Shown: piece by piece, positions 33,301-35,448 of the stretch
Layout of the letters: each line of letters starts with the position of its first letter
Position numbering within the stretch: position 1 is the first letter of the stretch
From: Acanthaster planci
Taxonomy: Eukaryota > Echinodermata > Asteroidea > Valvatida > Acanthasteridae
Assembly (NCBI RefSeq): GCF_001949145.1
Contig: NW_019091415.1
Span: 926,253 to 962,018, forward strand
Direction: 5' to 3'
Length of the DNA: 35,766 nt
Notes under the pieces: model-generated
Told to the model about the DNA's origin: nothing
The model's input: the letters and a program-made list of their open reading frames with translations, nothing else
The model's database searches: none
Position numbers and translations under genes: made by a program

Positions 33301-35448
33301 TCAACTGGAGAACTTGTAAGCATGGAATAGCAGGATTACCATCGAGTTGACAGTGGCATTGATTTCACATTCTTGAGGGGACAGCATTAAAAGATCAGAG
33401 ACTTAAAGGATCATGAATTTCAGACTTTGAGCTAGAGTGTTTAAAGCTACATGTACAGACTTCTTTACACTGTTCAGATTCTAAGTAGATAAATCTGAAA
33501 AATGTAAGTCTATTTAAAATAGAGAAAAAATCTCAGAAACATTTAAAGGGCAAAAATATGAATGAATTCTTACCTATTAAGTGAATTAATTCTAAAGAAC
33601 TTTGCTAGAAATACATGTACCTGACACAAACTTTGAAGGGCATGAAGCTCAATTTCTACAAAATCCTCTGAAACATTTTGGGGGTTCCAGAGGATCTTGT
33701 CGGTTTATGTTCAAAAGCATATCTGTTGAATTGCACACATGGGCAAATGTTTACACTTTGCTAATCTGAGGAGGAAATGAATCGGAGAATGGAGAACGCA
33801 TCATAAATCAGCTTAAAGTTATGTTGTCAATTGCATTAAAATTTTGTCGGTCTACAAATTTTGAACGGCCTTTGGTTCCTGAATATGCATCTGTTTTCAT
33901 TTGACTCCACAATAATTCCTCCCAGGATAGTTAAATATAGATGTATTTGAGATATTTGAGGTGTGTTGTAAAGCTTGGAATCTTTGACTACCGATTCATG
34001 GTCTTATTTTATTTCCTCTTTTGGTTCTTGCCTACATTTAATTTCCACTGACATGAGATAATGTATTGCATTGCAGTCATCTGATGGACATGTCCTGTTT
34101 GAAATTGGCCGTAAAAAAGACCTTGGCAAGACAGGCAGACAAGAGGAGCCGGCCCCAAGAGCCAAGAGTCAGTCACCTGCTCAGGGTACACAAGGTGACA
34201 TCATTGATTTCACTGCAGAATAATAAATTAGTCATCAAGGAACCTTACTCAGTATTTGCATTTGTCATACATTCTTTTATTCTGATGTCCTATAATCCTC
34301 CACACCGACGTTCCTCCTCAAGAAAAAAACAAAGCAATCCAATCCTTCCTCAACAAGTATAGAATGCTGATGGTATTGGCTTGAAGAATCAATCAGTCCC
34401 TTGTAGCTAGTGGGCCCAATTTCTTATTGCTGTTCAAGGGTCTCATCCTCGGCCCAAACTGTCTGAAAGATGTTGTGTTTAGGGTCTGGGCTACCACTGC
34501 TTAGGACATTAAAAAACAAACAATGTTGTCTTGCCTTGTACTGCAGGCCCGCACACAGCAAACCATAGTCGTGCTTGTAAGTACCCCTCCCTAGTTGATC
34601 AGTACTTGCTTTTCTTGCTTGACACAGTGAGACACGTGGAGCTTAGGAAGATACCAGGAGAGTCCTTAGGTCTGAGCATTGCTGGGGGTAAGGGCAGTGA
34701 CATGGGGGATATGCCTCTCATAATTGCCTCCATTAATCCAGGCAGCCAGGCAGATAGGAACAAACAACTCAAGGTAACTCCCATCTGTTGTTTGTGAAAT
34801 ACCGCCACCCTTTCTGGACCTCAGTTTATAGAAATGGTACGATAAATGGCATGCTCACAAAACATTGCAGCCTGAAAAAGCTAGGATTCACATAATAATC
34901 TTACCGAGGCCAAAAATATTATAAAGGAAGAACCTTCATGTATTTTACACATAAACACAACTTTTTCTAAATATTTCCTACTGGTGATACTGTAACATTT
35001 GTGTTTATCTTTATGCTATCGCAGTGTGTCAGGAAACAAAAAATGATGAAGTTTTGATTTTGAAACCAAAACCCTTCCATCAAGCTTGTAGTATTTTTGA
35101 CGAATGGGGAAGTGTAAAAGATGACATGTTGGTCTGCTTTCCAGAGATGTTTGGTCAAATGGCCAGTTGAATGAATTACTCAACTCCCCCAATGTCCATC
35201 CAGGTCCTGGATTGTATTGAAAGCATCAACGGTCGTAGTGTGGCTGGTCTGAGCTATGCCAGTGCCATCAACCTCCTGAAGAATTCCCAGGGGGTAATTC
35301 AGCTGGATGTCAGTGAGCTCAACCCTAGCACGAAGGACTGGTACCTAAGATACCAGAGGACTAGTAGTGGAGGAGAAGGCATGGTGGCTGTCAAAGCCAG
35401 TGTAAAGCCACAGAGCACTGTACCAATAGGTACTGTGGAGGAGACCAG
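96..35448 (+). CDS. MPDZ: Multi-PDZ scaffold protein, MUPP1/PATJ family (partial gene, 23 exons, PDZ6 to PDZ12 equivalents)
   Basis: Joining the 23 exons listed below gives an open frame of 3,458 nt (about 1,152 residues) with no stop and compatible phases at all 22 junctions. Seven PDZ domains lie at about residues 70-155, 213-297, 382-468, 510-593, 789-872, 904-987 and 1023-1108. Their carboxylate-binding loops read GLGLTV, SLGISI, GLGISL, GLGFAV, GLGLSI, SLGLNV and SLGLSI. MUPP1 and PATJ are known cytoplasmic scaffolds at tight junctions and in the Crumbs polarity complex; each PDZ binds the C-terminus of a membrane or signalling partner. Domain order and linker motifs match human MPDZ PDZ6-PDZ12 as I recall it. 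The gene is open at both ends, so the N-terminal L27 and PDZ1-5 and any PDZ13 would lie outside. MPDZ versus PATJ naming is uncertain, because invertebrates may have a single ancestral gene. Confidence 0.93.
340..1102 (+). other. Intron 1 (763 nt)
   Basis: This is a GT-AG intron interrupting the GLG loop of the first PDZ domain in phase 1. It is AT-rich. I see no coding segment, RNA gene or delimited repeat in it. Confidence 0.85.
1103..1298 (+). CDS. MPDZ: Exon 2: body of the PDZ6-like domain
   Basis: The exon runs from the acceptor ATCTGACTTAG to the donor ATCAG|GTATGT and ends in phase 2. It encodes [20 protein letters not shown], then [19 protein letters not shown], then the helix region [20 protein letters not shown]. 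The GRLAVGD and VNG signatures are canonical for PDZ domains. The run IIxGGAxxxDGRxAxGD and the later NxxARAxLRRxSLxG match human MPDZ PDZ6. The first residue of helix B is Asn, as in the human domain, so class I C-termini are not predicted. Confidence 0.95.
1299..1694 (+). other. Intron 2 (396 nt)
   Basis: This is a GT-AG intron in phase 2. The donor GTATGT is strong. Translation continues open for some 130 nt past the donor, but that extension has no family similarity and I treat it as read-through into the intron. I see no repeat or RNA gene here. Confidence 0.8.
1695..1763 (+). CDS. MPDZ: Exon 3: last strand of PDZ6 (69-nt in-frame exon)
   Basis: This small exon follows the acceptor TTGTGCATAG and encodes (S)[19 protein letters not shown] plus SSV. 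Human MPDZ PDZ6 ends ITYVPAEHLEEFK at the same place, so the exon supplies the final beta strand of the domain. It enters and leaves in phase 2 and is 69 nt long, so skipping it keeps the frame. The donor compatible with exon 4 is AAG|GTTAGC at 1764. A better-looking GTAAGG at 1759 would put exon 4 out of frame at once. The boundaries come from phase plus homology, not from transcripts. Confidence 0.8.
2022..2200 (+). CDS. MPDZ: Exon 4: PDZ6-7 linker and first strand of PDZ7
   Basis: The exon runs from the acceptor ACCCCACAG to the donor GGAG|GTGAGT (phase 2 in, phase 1 out). It encodes a linker of about 40 residues beginning [19 protein letters not shown], then [18 protein letters not shown]. 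The last part is the first strand and binding loop of a PDZ domain and matches [18 protein letters not shown] of human MPDZ PDZ7. Confidence 0.93.
2893..3297 (+). mobile_element. Dispersed repeat family R1, copy a
   Basis: About 400 bp here matches, in inverted orientation, the segment 26551-26940. Landmarks shared in the same order are AATAAATA.GTGCTTGGCC, AGGAGAAT, CAAGGA.TTTGTTCA, GAACACCCCC, TTCCTTG.GCAAGTAGTCC and a final GCATTATCAAATC with ACTATCAAATGCTAATAAA. The first 100 bp can fold on itself: AATAAATATGTGCTTGGCC at 2896 pairs with GACCAAGCATATTTATT near 2977-2994. No transposase or target duplication was recognised, so the class is unknown. Confidence 0.75.
3722..3970 (-). mobile_element. 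tRNA-derived SINE, copy a
   Basis: Read on the minus strand, the segment starts with a B-box-like GTTCGATTCCCGGC, then TTGGTCCACA, GGGGTTTCCTCCCAACTCT and AAACTGACATTG. It ends in a tail ATAAATGAATGAATGAAAT at the low-coordinate end. A second copy at 17035-17279 has the same blocks in the same order. A pol III B box, conserved body and simple tail are the usual build of a tRNA-derived SINE. The 5' end is set only roughly. Confidence 0.7.
4521..4630 (+). CDS. MPDZ: Exon 5: centre of the PDZ7-like domain
   Basis: The exon runs from TTTGGACACAG to the donor GAG|GTCAGC (phase 1 in, phase 0 out). It encodes [19 protein letters not shown], then [17 protein letters not shown]. Human MPDZ PDZ7 reads [27 protein letters not shown] here, a very close match. 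The loop before it is about five residues shorter than in the human domain. Confidence 0.96.
4631..5229 (+). other. Intron 5 (599 nt)
   Basis: This is a phase 0 intron falling exactly before the VNG motif of PDZ7. The sequence is AT-rich and I see no repeat or gene in it. Confidence 0.85.
5230..5340 (+). CDS. MPDZ: Exon 6: C-terminal half of the PDZ7-like domain
   Basis: The exon runs from TTGTTCCTACAG to the donor CAT|GTAAGT, phase 0 at both ends, 37 codons. It encodes [19 protein letters not shown], then [18 protein letters not shown]. Helix B begins with His (ASHDYAV), the residue that selects Ser/Thr at position -2 of a ligand (class I). It matches human VDGMDLRDASHEQAVEAIRK followed by FMVQS. 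Confidence 0.96.
7555..7692. mobile_element. 138-bp foldback/MITE-like element
   Basis: The left arm GACACTGGTGGCAGAAAACA and what follows (TACCGGTCCTTTTTTC) pair with the right arm, which on the reverse strand reads GACACTTGGTGGCGACAAAC then ATACTGGTCTTTTTTAC. The arms are about 36 bp with few mismatches. The loop holds two direct copies of CACATGATCAGAAC. No clear target duplication is visible. Confidence 0.7.
9279..9296. repeat. 18-bp perfect palindrome
   Basis: TACATGTAGCTACATGTA is its own reverse complement. It is one of many TACATGTA-rich sites in the introns. No function is implied by the sequence alone. Confidence 0.9.
11345..11586. mobile_element. 242-bp MITE family R2, copy a
   Basis: The termini are GGGTCATTCTATAAATT at the left and its exact inverse at the right, followed inward by a mismatch and GGGGTC. 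AAAT directly flanks both ends and looks like a 4-bp target-site duplication. A second copy of exactly the same length lies at 23537-23778 and is alignable along its whole length, for example GATTTTGTAAGTT and GCAAATTACCTGCCA. There is no coding capacity, so it is a non-autonomous DNA element of unassigned superfamily. Confidence 0.85.
15092..15267. mobile_element. 176-bp inverted-repeat element with 6-bp target duplication
   Basis: The element starts CAGGGGTGTGAG and ends CTCACACCCCTG, a perfect 12-bp terminal inverted repeat. AAGTTA sits directly outside both ends (15086-15091 and 15268-15273). The interior carries several CAGCTTTT motifs. The termini resemble hAT-type ends, but a 6-bp rather than 8-bp duplication leaves the class open. 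Confidence 0.85.
15396..15411. repeat. 16-bp perfect palindrome
   Basis: TTACCTGTACAGGTAA is perfectly palindromic. A half copy, ATTACCTGTAC, lies about 15 bp upstream. Confidence 0.85.
16068..16205 (+). CDS. MPDZ: Exon 7: PDZ7-8 linker
   Basis: The exon runs from TTCTTATAACAG to the donor AAG|GTAAAA, phase 0 in and out, 46 codons. It begins [17 protein letters not shown] and ends [11 protein letters not shown]. It is rich in Glu, Ser, Thr and Pro and looks disordered; no domain is expected. The frame is fixed by the next exon: entry in phase 1 would lead to a stop in exon 8. Confidence 0.85.
16280..16695. mobile_element. piggyBac-type MITE, family R3, copy a
   Basis: The element is bounded by TTAA on both sides (16276-16279 and 16696-16699). 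The left end is CCCCATCACGCC; the right end, read inward, is CTCCTTCGCGACGAA. The right end matches the right end of the element at 24411-24561 (CCCCTTCGCTACGAA) with two mismatches. TTAA target sites and ends starting with C-rich sequence are typical of piggyBac-like elements. The interior is richer in GC than the surrounding intron and has no coding capacity. Confidence 0.7.
17035..17279 (+). mobile_element. tRNA-derived SINE, copy b
   Basis: A B-box-like GGGTTCGAATCTGGC at 17076 is followed by TCGGTCCACA, GGGTTTTCCTCCCACCTCT and AAAAGTGAATATTTTG. The copy ends in a tail AAATAAATCAATAAATAAG. It shares these blocks in order with the minus-strand copy at 3722-3970. The 5' boundary is approximate and I found no convincing flanking duplication. 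Confidence 0.75.
17516..17582 (+). CDS. MPDZ: Exon 8: PDZ7-8 linker, acidic
   Basis: The exon runs from GCTGTTGCAG to the donor GAAG|GTACAT (phase 0 in, phase 1 out). It encodes [20 protein letters not shown] plus NE. The human PDZ7-8 linker also carries an acidic stretch shortly before PDZ8, though the sequences do not align well. Confidence 0.85.
17815..17893 (+). CDS. MPDZ: Exon 9: first strand of the PDZ8-like domain
   Basis: The exon runs from GCTATTTCCAG to the donor ATCAG|GTTGGT (phase 1 in, phase 2 out). It encodes [20 protein letters not shown] followed by [23 protein letters not shown] aligns with human GELHMIELEKGHSGLGL. Confidence 0.94.
18116..18227 (+). CDS. MPDZ: Exon 10: centre of the PDZ8-like domain
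   Basis: The exon runs from TTTTATTGTAG to the donor AGT|GTAAGT (phase 2 in, phase 0 out). It encodes [20 protein letters not shown], then [17 protein letters not shown]. Human MPDZ PDZ8 reads LAGNKDRSRMSVFIVGIDPN then GAAGKDGRLQIADELLE, among the closest matches in the window. It shares the IAD variant of the usual GD turn. Confidence 0.97.
18228..18766 (+). other. Intron 10 (539 nt)
   Basis: This is a phase 0 intron directly before the ING motif of PDZ8. At 18555 it has TTAAAGGGACAGTGATATGA, similar to TTTAAAGGGGCTGTGATGTG near 10994, which may be a shared repeat end. I see no other feature. Confidence 0.8.
18767..18925 (+). CDS. MPDZ: Exon 11: C-terminal half of the PDZ8-like domain
   Basis: The exon runs from TCCATGACAG to the donor AAG|GTAAAT, phase 0, 53 codons. 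It encodes [20 protein letters not shown], then a strand VQLIVRR and [20 protein letters not shown]. Helix B starts with His (KSHQKAS), so a class I ligand is likely. Human PDZ8 reads ILYGRSHQNASSIIK and then NQMAVCP at the same positions. Confidence 0.96.
19260..19281. repeat. 22-bp perfect palindrome
   Basis: The core GTAAGTACTGCAGTACTTAC is perfectly self-complementary and gains one more T-A pair outside. It lies in an intron and no role is evident. Confidence 0.9.
19407..19570. mobile_element. 164-bp inverted-repeat element R4, copy a, with tRNA-like segment
   Basis: The left end TTATATAACGGGTTTTGCCC, then ATACCCAAC, pairs with the right end, which reads inward TTATATAACAGGTTTTGCCC then TTACCCCAC. 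On the minus strand the interior carries a B-box-like GGGTTCAAATCCC after AGGAGGTCAT, as in the 3' half of a tRNA. CTAATCCATTCAGTTAT occurs at 19394-19410 and again at 19609-19625, bracketing the unit. A truncated copy lies at 30701-30782. Confidence 0.8.
19669..19755 (+). CDS. MPDZ: Exon 12: PDZ8-9 linker and first strand of PDZ9
   Basis: The exon runs from TCAATGTGCAG to the donor AAG|GTAAGG, phase 0, 29 codons. It encodes [20 protein letters not shown], then [18 protein letters not shown] lines up with NVQHLELPK at the start of human MPDZ PDZ9. Confidence 0.9.
19815..19986. repeat. 172-bp long imperfect hairpin (foldback element)
   Basis: Two arms of about 70 bp face each other across a loop of about 35 bp. 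The outer part pairs GCCTTGGTGGAGGCATTCTA with GCCTTGGCCAAGGCATTTAT (read on the reverse strand). The inner part pairs ATAACCAACCACACTGT with ATAACCGACCACACTGT, then TGATCCA.TGT on both sides. It could be a MITE or be transcribed as a long hairpin; nothing decides between these. Confidence 0.75.
20218..20275 (+). repeat. Short tandem repeat, about 2.5 units of 21-25 bp
   Basis: The unit TTTCTATGTATGTGAAAGCT is repeated with small changes (TTTCTATCTATGTATGTAAA then AGCTATTTCTATGTAAAA). It lies in an intron with no evident role. Confidence 0.8.
20329..20430 (+). CDS. MPDZ: Exon 13: binding loop and centre of the PDZ9-like domain
   Basis: The exon runs from ATTGTGTGCAG to the donor GAG|GTGAGT, phase 0, 34 codons. 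It encodes [20 protein letters not shown], then [18 protein letters not shown] is the textbook carboxylate loop. The match to human MPDZ PDZ9 (GGLGIAISEEDTLSGVIIKS) is looser than for the other domains. Confidence 0.94.
20431..22001 (+). other. Intron 13 (1,571 positions including a gap)
   Basis: This phase 0 intron carries the assembly gap 20714-21024. Neither side shows a coding segment with family similarity, and the flanking exons join in frame, so no exon of this gene needs to be missing in the gap. Confidence 0.85.
20714..21024. other. Assembly gap (311 N)
   Basis: This is a run of N with no sequence information. Open frames drawn through it are meaningless. Confidence 0.99.
22002..22109 (+). 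CDS. MPDZ: Exon 14: C-terminal half of the PDZ9-like domain
   Basis: The exon runs from CACTTCATTTCAG to the donor CAG|GTAGGT, phase 0, 36 codons. It encodes [20 protein letters not shown], then [16 protein letters not shown]. The usual NG of the second turn is DSN here (human PDZ9: VDDE). Helix B starts with Lys instead of His, so a non-class-I ligand is likely. Confidence 0.95.
22110..22765 (+). other. Intron 14 (656 nt)
   Basis: This is a phase 0 intron directly before the last strand of PDZ9. It is AT-rich and I see no delimited repeat or gene. Confidence 0.85.
22766..23162 (+). CDS. MPDZ: Exon 15: last strand of PDZ9 and charged linker
   Basis: The exon runs from TTATTGATTAG to the donor TG|GTAGGT (phase 0 in, phase 1 out), 132 codons. 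It starts with [20 protein letters not shown], the closing strand of PDZ9, and continues as a long linker. The end of that linker is dominated by Glu, Lys, Arg and Asp (for example [14 protein letters not shown]). It is predicted disordered or helical; no domain was recognised. Confidence 0.93.
23537..23778. mobile_element. 242-bp MITE family R2, copy b
   Basis: The ends are GGGTAATTTCAGAAAATAGG and, read inward from the right, GGGTAATTCCAGACATTAGG. ATAT flanks both sides directly, consistent with a 4-bp target duplication. The length equals that of the copy at 11345-11586, and internal blocks such as GCAAATTACCTGCCA and ATATTTCCATGTCA are shared in the same order. Confidence 0.85.
24249..25590. 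mobile_element. TA-flanked non-autonomous DNA element (1.34 kb) with nested insertion
   Basis: The left end GAGCCAATGAGTTTCC and right end (read inward) GAGCCAATGATTTTCC match at 15 of 16 positions. TA flanks both sides (24247-24248 and 25591-25592). Near both ends the motif GAAACGGAA recurs. TA duplication suggests a Tc1/mariner-type or similar element. A short open stretch after the left end, starting near 24277, could be a remnant but shows no recognisable transposase motif. A piggyBac-type MITE at 24411-24561 is inserted in it. Confidence 0.7.
24411..24561. mobile_element. piggyBac-type MITE, family R3, copy b (nested)
   Basis: TTAA occurs directly at both ends (24407-24410 and 24562-24565). 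The termini are CCCCTTCATGG and, inward from the right, CCCCTTCGCTACGAA. The right end matches that of the element at 16280-16695. It lies inside the larger TA-flanked element, so it inserted later. Confidence 0.8.
25637..26049. mobile_element. hAT-type MITE with perfect 8-bp target duplication
   Basis: The direct repeat AAGCAATC at 25629-25636 and 26050-26057 flanks the element. The ends contain a 23-bp perfect inverted repeat beginning GTAGTCGAGTACTTTTCAAG, a few bases inside each terminus. Inner segments such as GCACAAAGGTAAGATTACA and its inverse near 25930 extend the pairing. An 8-bp duplication is the mark of hAT transposition. At 413 bp it encodes nothing and would need a transposase supplied in trans. 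Confidence 0.9.
26191..26468 (+). CDS. MPDZ: Exon 16: proline-rich linker and first strand of PDZ10
   Basis: The exon runs from TTGCATTTTGCAG to the donor CTG|GTAAGG (phase 1 in, phase 0 out). Its linker is rich in Pro, Thr, Asp and Ala with DP repeats ([20 protein letters not shown]). It then has TCPVMPG and [18 protein letters not shown], the start of PDZ10. Human MPDZ and PATJ both have TCPI-PG just before this domain and the nearly identical [16 protein letters not shown]. Confidence 0.96.
26551..26940 (-). mobile_element. Dispersed repeat family R1, copy b
   Basis: The reverse complement aligns with 2893-3297 along its length, from AATAAATAAGTGCTTGGCC to GCATTATCAAATG. It includes a perfect short hairpin GTTCAGGAA/TTCCTGAAC near 26775-26807. 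A 69-codon open frame on the plus strand (26607-26816) lies inside it. Copy a does not obviously keep that frame, so coding origin is uncertain. Confidence 0.75.
26990..27130 (+). repeat. GGAAC/GTTCC-rich repeat R5, copy a
   Basis: The stretch begins near GTGTCTCAAAATTTGG and holds many GGAAC, GTTCC and GGAATG motifs, such as CATTGGGAACACGCCGTTCC. The reverse complement of 28258-28410 has a similar start (GTCTCAAATGTTGGG) and motif spacing. The similarity is loose. Confidence 0.4.
27266..27726. mobile_element. TA-flanked MITE with CAGTGGAAC ends (Tc1/mariner or pogo type)
   Basis: The left end is CAGTGGAACACCACTATAAC; the right end, read inward, is CAGTGGAACATCGCTTTACC. TA flanks both ends (27264-27265 and 27727-27728). 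The right end has a second internal copy of the motif (GAACACCGCTATAAAG), and GTTCGGTACAGC occurs near both ends. Such ends and TA duplication fit the IS630-Tc1-mariner group. There is no coding capacity. Confidence 0.85.
28258..28410 (-). repeat. GGAAC/GTTCC-rich repeat R5, copy b
   Basis: This is the inverted, diverged counterpart of 26990-27130, with GTTCCCAACGGAACATGG, GTTCCAAAGGAATG and GAAATGTTCCAATG. The relation is suggested by shared motifs, not by a continuous alignment. Confidence 0.4.
28559..28642 (+). CDS. MPDZ: Exon 17: centre of the PDZ10-like domain
   Basis: The exon runs from CATTACACATAG to the donor CAG|GTACAG, phase 0, 28 codons. It encodes [20 protein letters not shown] then PGDQLIQ. 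Human MPDZ and PATJ read HEVYEEGAAxxDGRLWAGDQILE here. The DGRLW signature makes this one of the safest exons. Confidence 0.97.
30701..30782. mobile_element. Inverted-repeat element R4, truncated copy b
   Basis: TTATATATAACGGTTTTGCC, then CTTACCCAAC, and further GCTCAGTGCTTGTCCGAGAG with CTTGCGAAAAA, match the left half of the element at 19407-19570. The second half, including the tRNA-like part and right terminus, is absent. Confidence 0.8.
30912..30927 (+). repeat. CCTA tetranucleotide microsatellite
   Basis: About four units of CCTA follow one another here (CCTACCTACCTACCTA), in an intron. Confidence 0.85.
31095..31345 (+). CDS. MPDZ: Exon 18: end of PDZ10, acidic hinge, start of PDZ11
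   Basis: The exon runs from CCTCTACTGCAG to the donor AAAAC|GTATGC (phase 0 in, phase 2 out). [20 protein letters not shown] and VCLRVFRD complete PDZ10; helix B starts with His (KHDGAI), so class I. A linker follows in which about two thirds of 21 residues are Glu or Asp ([20 protein letters not shown]). [20 protein letters not shown] opens PDZ11, matching human [18 protein letters not shown]. The donor is compatible but GTATGC is not ideal. Confidence 0.95.
31346..32575 (+). other. Intron 18 (1,230 nt)
   Basis: This is a phase 2 intron after the binding loop of PDZ11. At 31667 it has TTAACCTCTTCACGCTAGG, which resembles the left ends of the piggyBac-type MITEs, but no matching right end is seen. 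The rest is AT-rich. Confidence 0.85.
31667..31685 (+). repeat. Possible solitary end of an R3 (piggyBac-type) MITE
   Basis: TTAACCTCTTCACGCTAGG resembles the left ends TTAACCCCATCACGCC (16276) and TTAACCCCTTCATGG (24407). No paired right end could be identified downstream, so it may be a relic or chance. Confidence 0.35.
32576..32723 (+). CDS. MPDZ: Exon 19: centre of the PDZ11-like domain
   Basis: The exon runs from TTGTTGATCAG to the donor AAG|GTGAGT (phase 2 in, phase 0 out). It encodes [40 protein letters not shown] and REEVASLLK. Human PDZ11 reads [31 protein letters not shown]. Unlike PDZ7, 8 and 10, no intron interrupts the GD..L.ING region. Helix B starts with Arg, so the ligand class is unclear. 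Confidence 0.96.
32724..34076 (+). other. Intron 19 (1,353 nt)
   Basis: This is a phase 0 intron before the last strand of PDZ11. It is AT-rich. I see no delimited repeat, RNA gene or exon in it. Confidence 0.85.
34077..34194 (+). CDS. MPDZ: Exon 20: last strand of PDZ11 and basic linker
   Basis: The exon follows the acceptor TGCATTGCAG in phase 0. [14 protein letters not shown] closes PDZ11 (human CSLGTVTLEVGRIK). The linker [20 protein letters not shown] follows. Two donors fit phase 1: GTACAC at 34186 and GTGACA at 34195, nine bases apart. I chose the later one because AAG precedes it. Confidence 0.85.
34195..34546 (+). other. Intron 20 (352 nt)
   Basis: This is a phase 1 intron ending in TTGTACTGCAG. 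I see no feature in it. Confidence 0.75.
34547..34576 (+). CDS. MPDZ: Exon 21: 30-nt microexon in the PDZ11-12 linker (or 5' part of a longer exon)
   Basis: The segment follows CTTGTACTGCAG and ends at CTT|GTAAGT, phase 1 on both sides, encoding [10 protein letters not shown]. The following 51 nt (34577-34627) start with GTAAGT and end with CTTGACACAG. They contain no in-frame stop and are a multiple of three, so they may be a very short intron or be retained. The spliced product LRHVELRK fits human LRTVEMKK well, which favours the intron. Confidence 0.6.
34628..34773 (+). CDS. MPDZ: Exon 22: first half of the PDZ12-like domain
   Basis: The exon runs from TTGCTTGACACAG to the donor AAG|GTAACT (phase 1 in, phase 0 out). 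It encodes [39 protein letters not shown] and QADRNKQLK. The long loop GKGSxxGDxPxxIAxI is specific to PDZ12 of MPDZ and PDZ10 of PATJ (GVGSPLGDVPIFIAMM and GRGSPLGDIPIFIAMI). Confidence 0.96.
34774..35203 (+). other. Intron 22 (430 nt)
   Basis: This is a phase 0 intron within the PDZ12 turn, ahead of [10 protein letters not shown]. It is AT-rich with no other feature. Confidence 0.85.
35204..35448 (+). CDS. MPDZ: Exon 23: second half of the PDZ12-like domain and following linker
   Basis: The exon runs from ATGTCCATCCAG to the donor CCAG|GTGAGT (phase 0 in, phase 2 out). It encodes [39 protein letters not shown] and a linker ending VPIGTVEET. Human PDZ12 reads VGDRIVTICG then THTQAVNLLKNASGSIEMQV. 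Here the GD turn is LD, the Arg is Cys and the helix B His is Tyr. The last exon(s), including any PDZ13 and the stop, lie beyond the window. Confidence 0.95.

Noticed and set aside
34531-34797. A single 88-codon exon beginning before 34547
   Set aside because: The first codons lie upstream of the CTGCAG acceptor. The remaining question of the 51-nt intron is treated as a finding.
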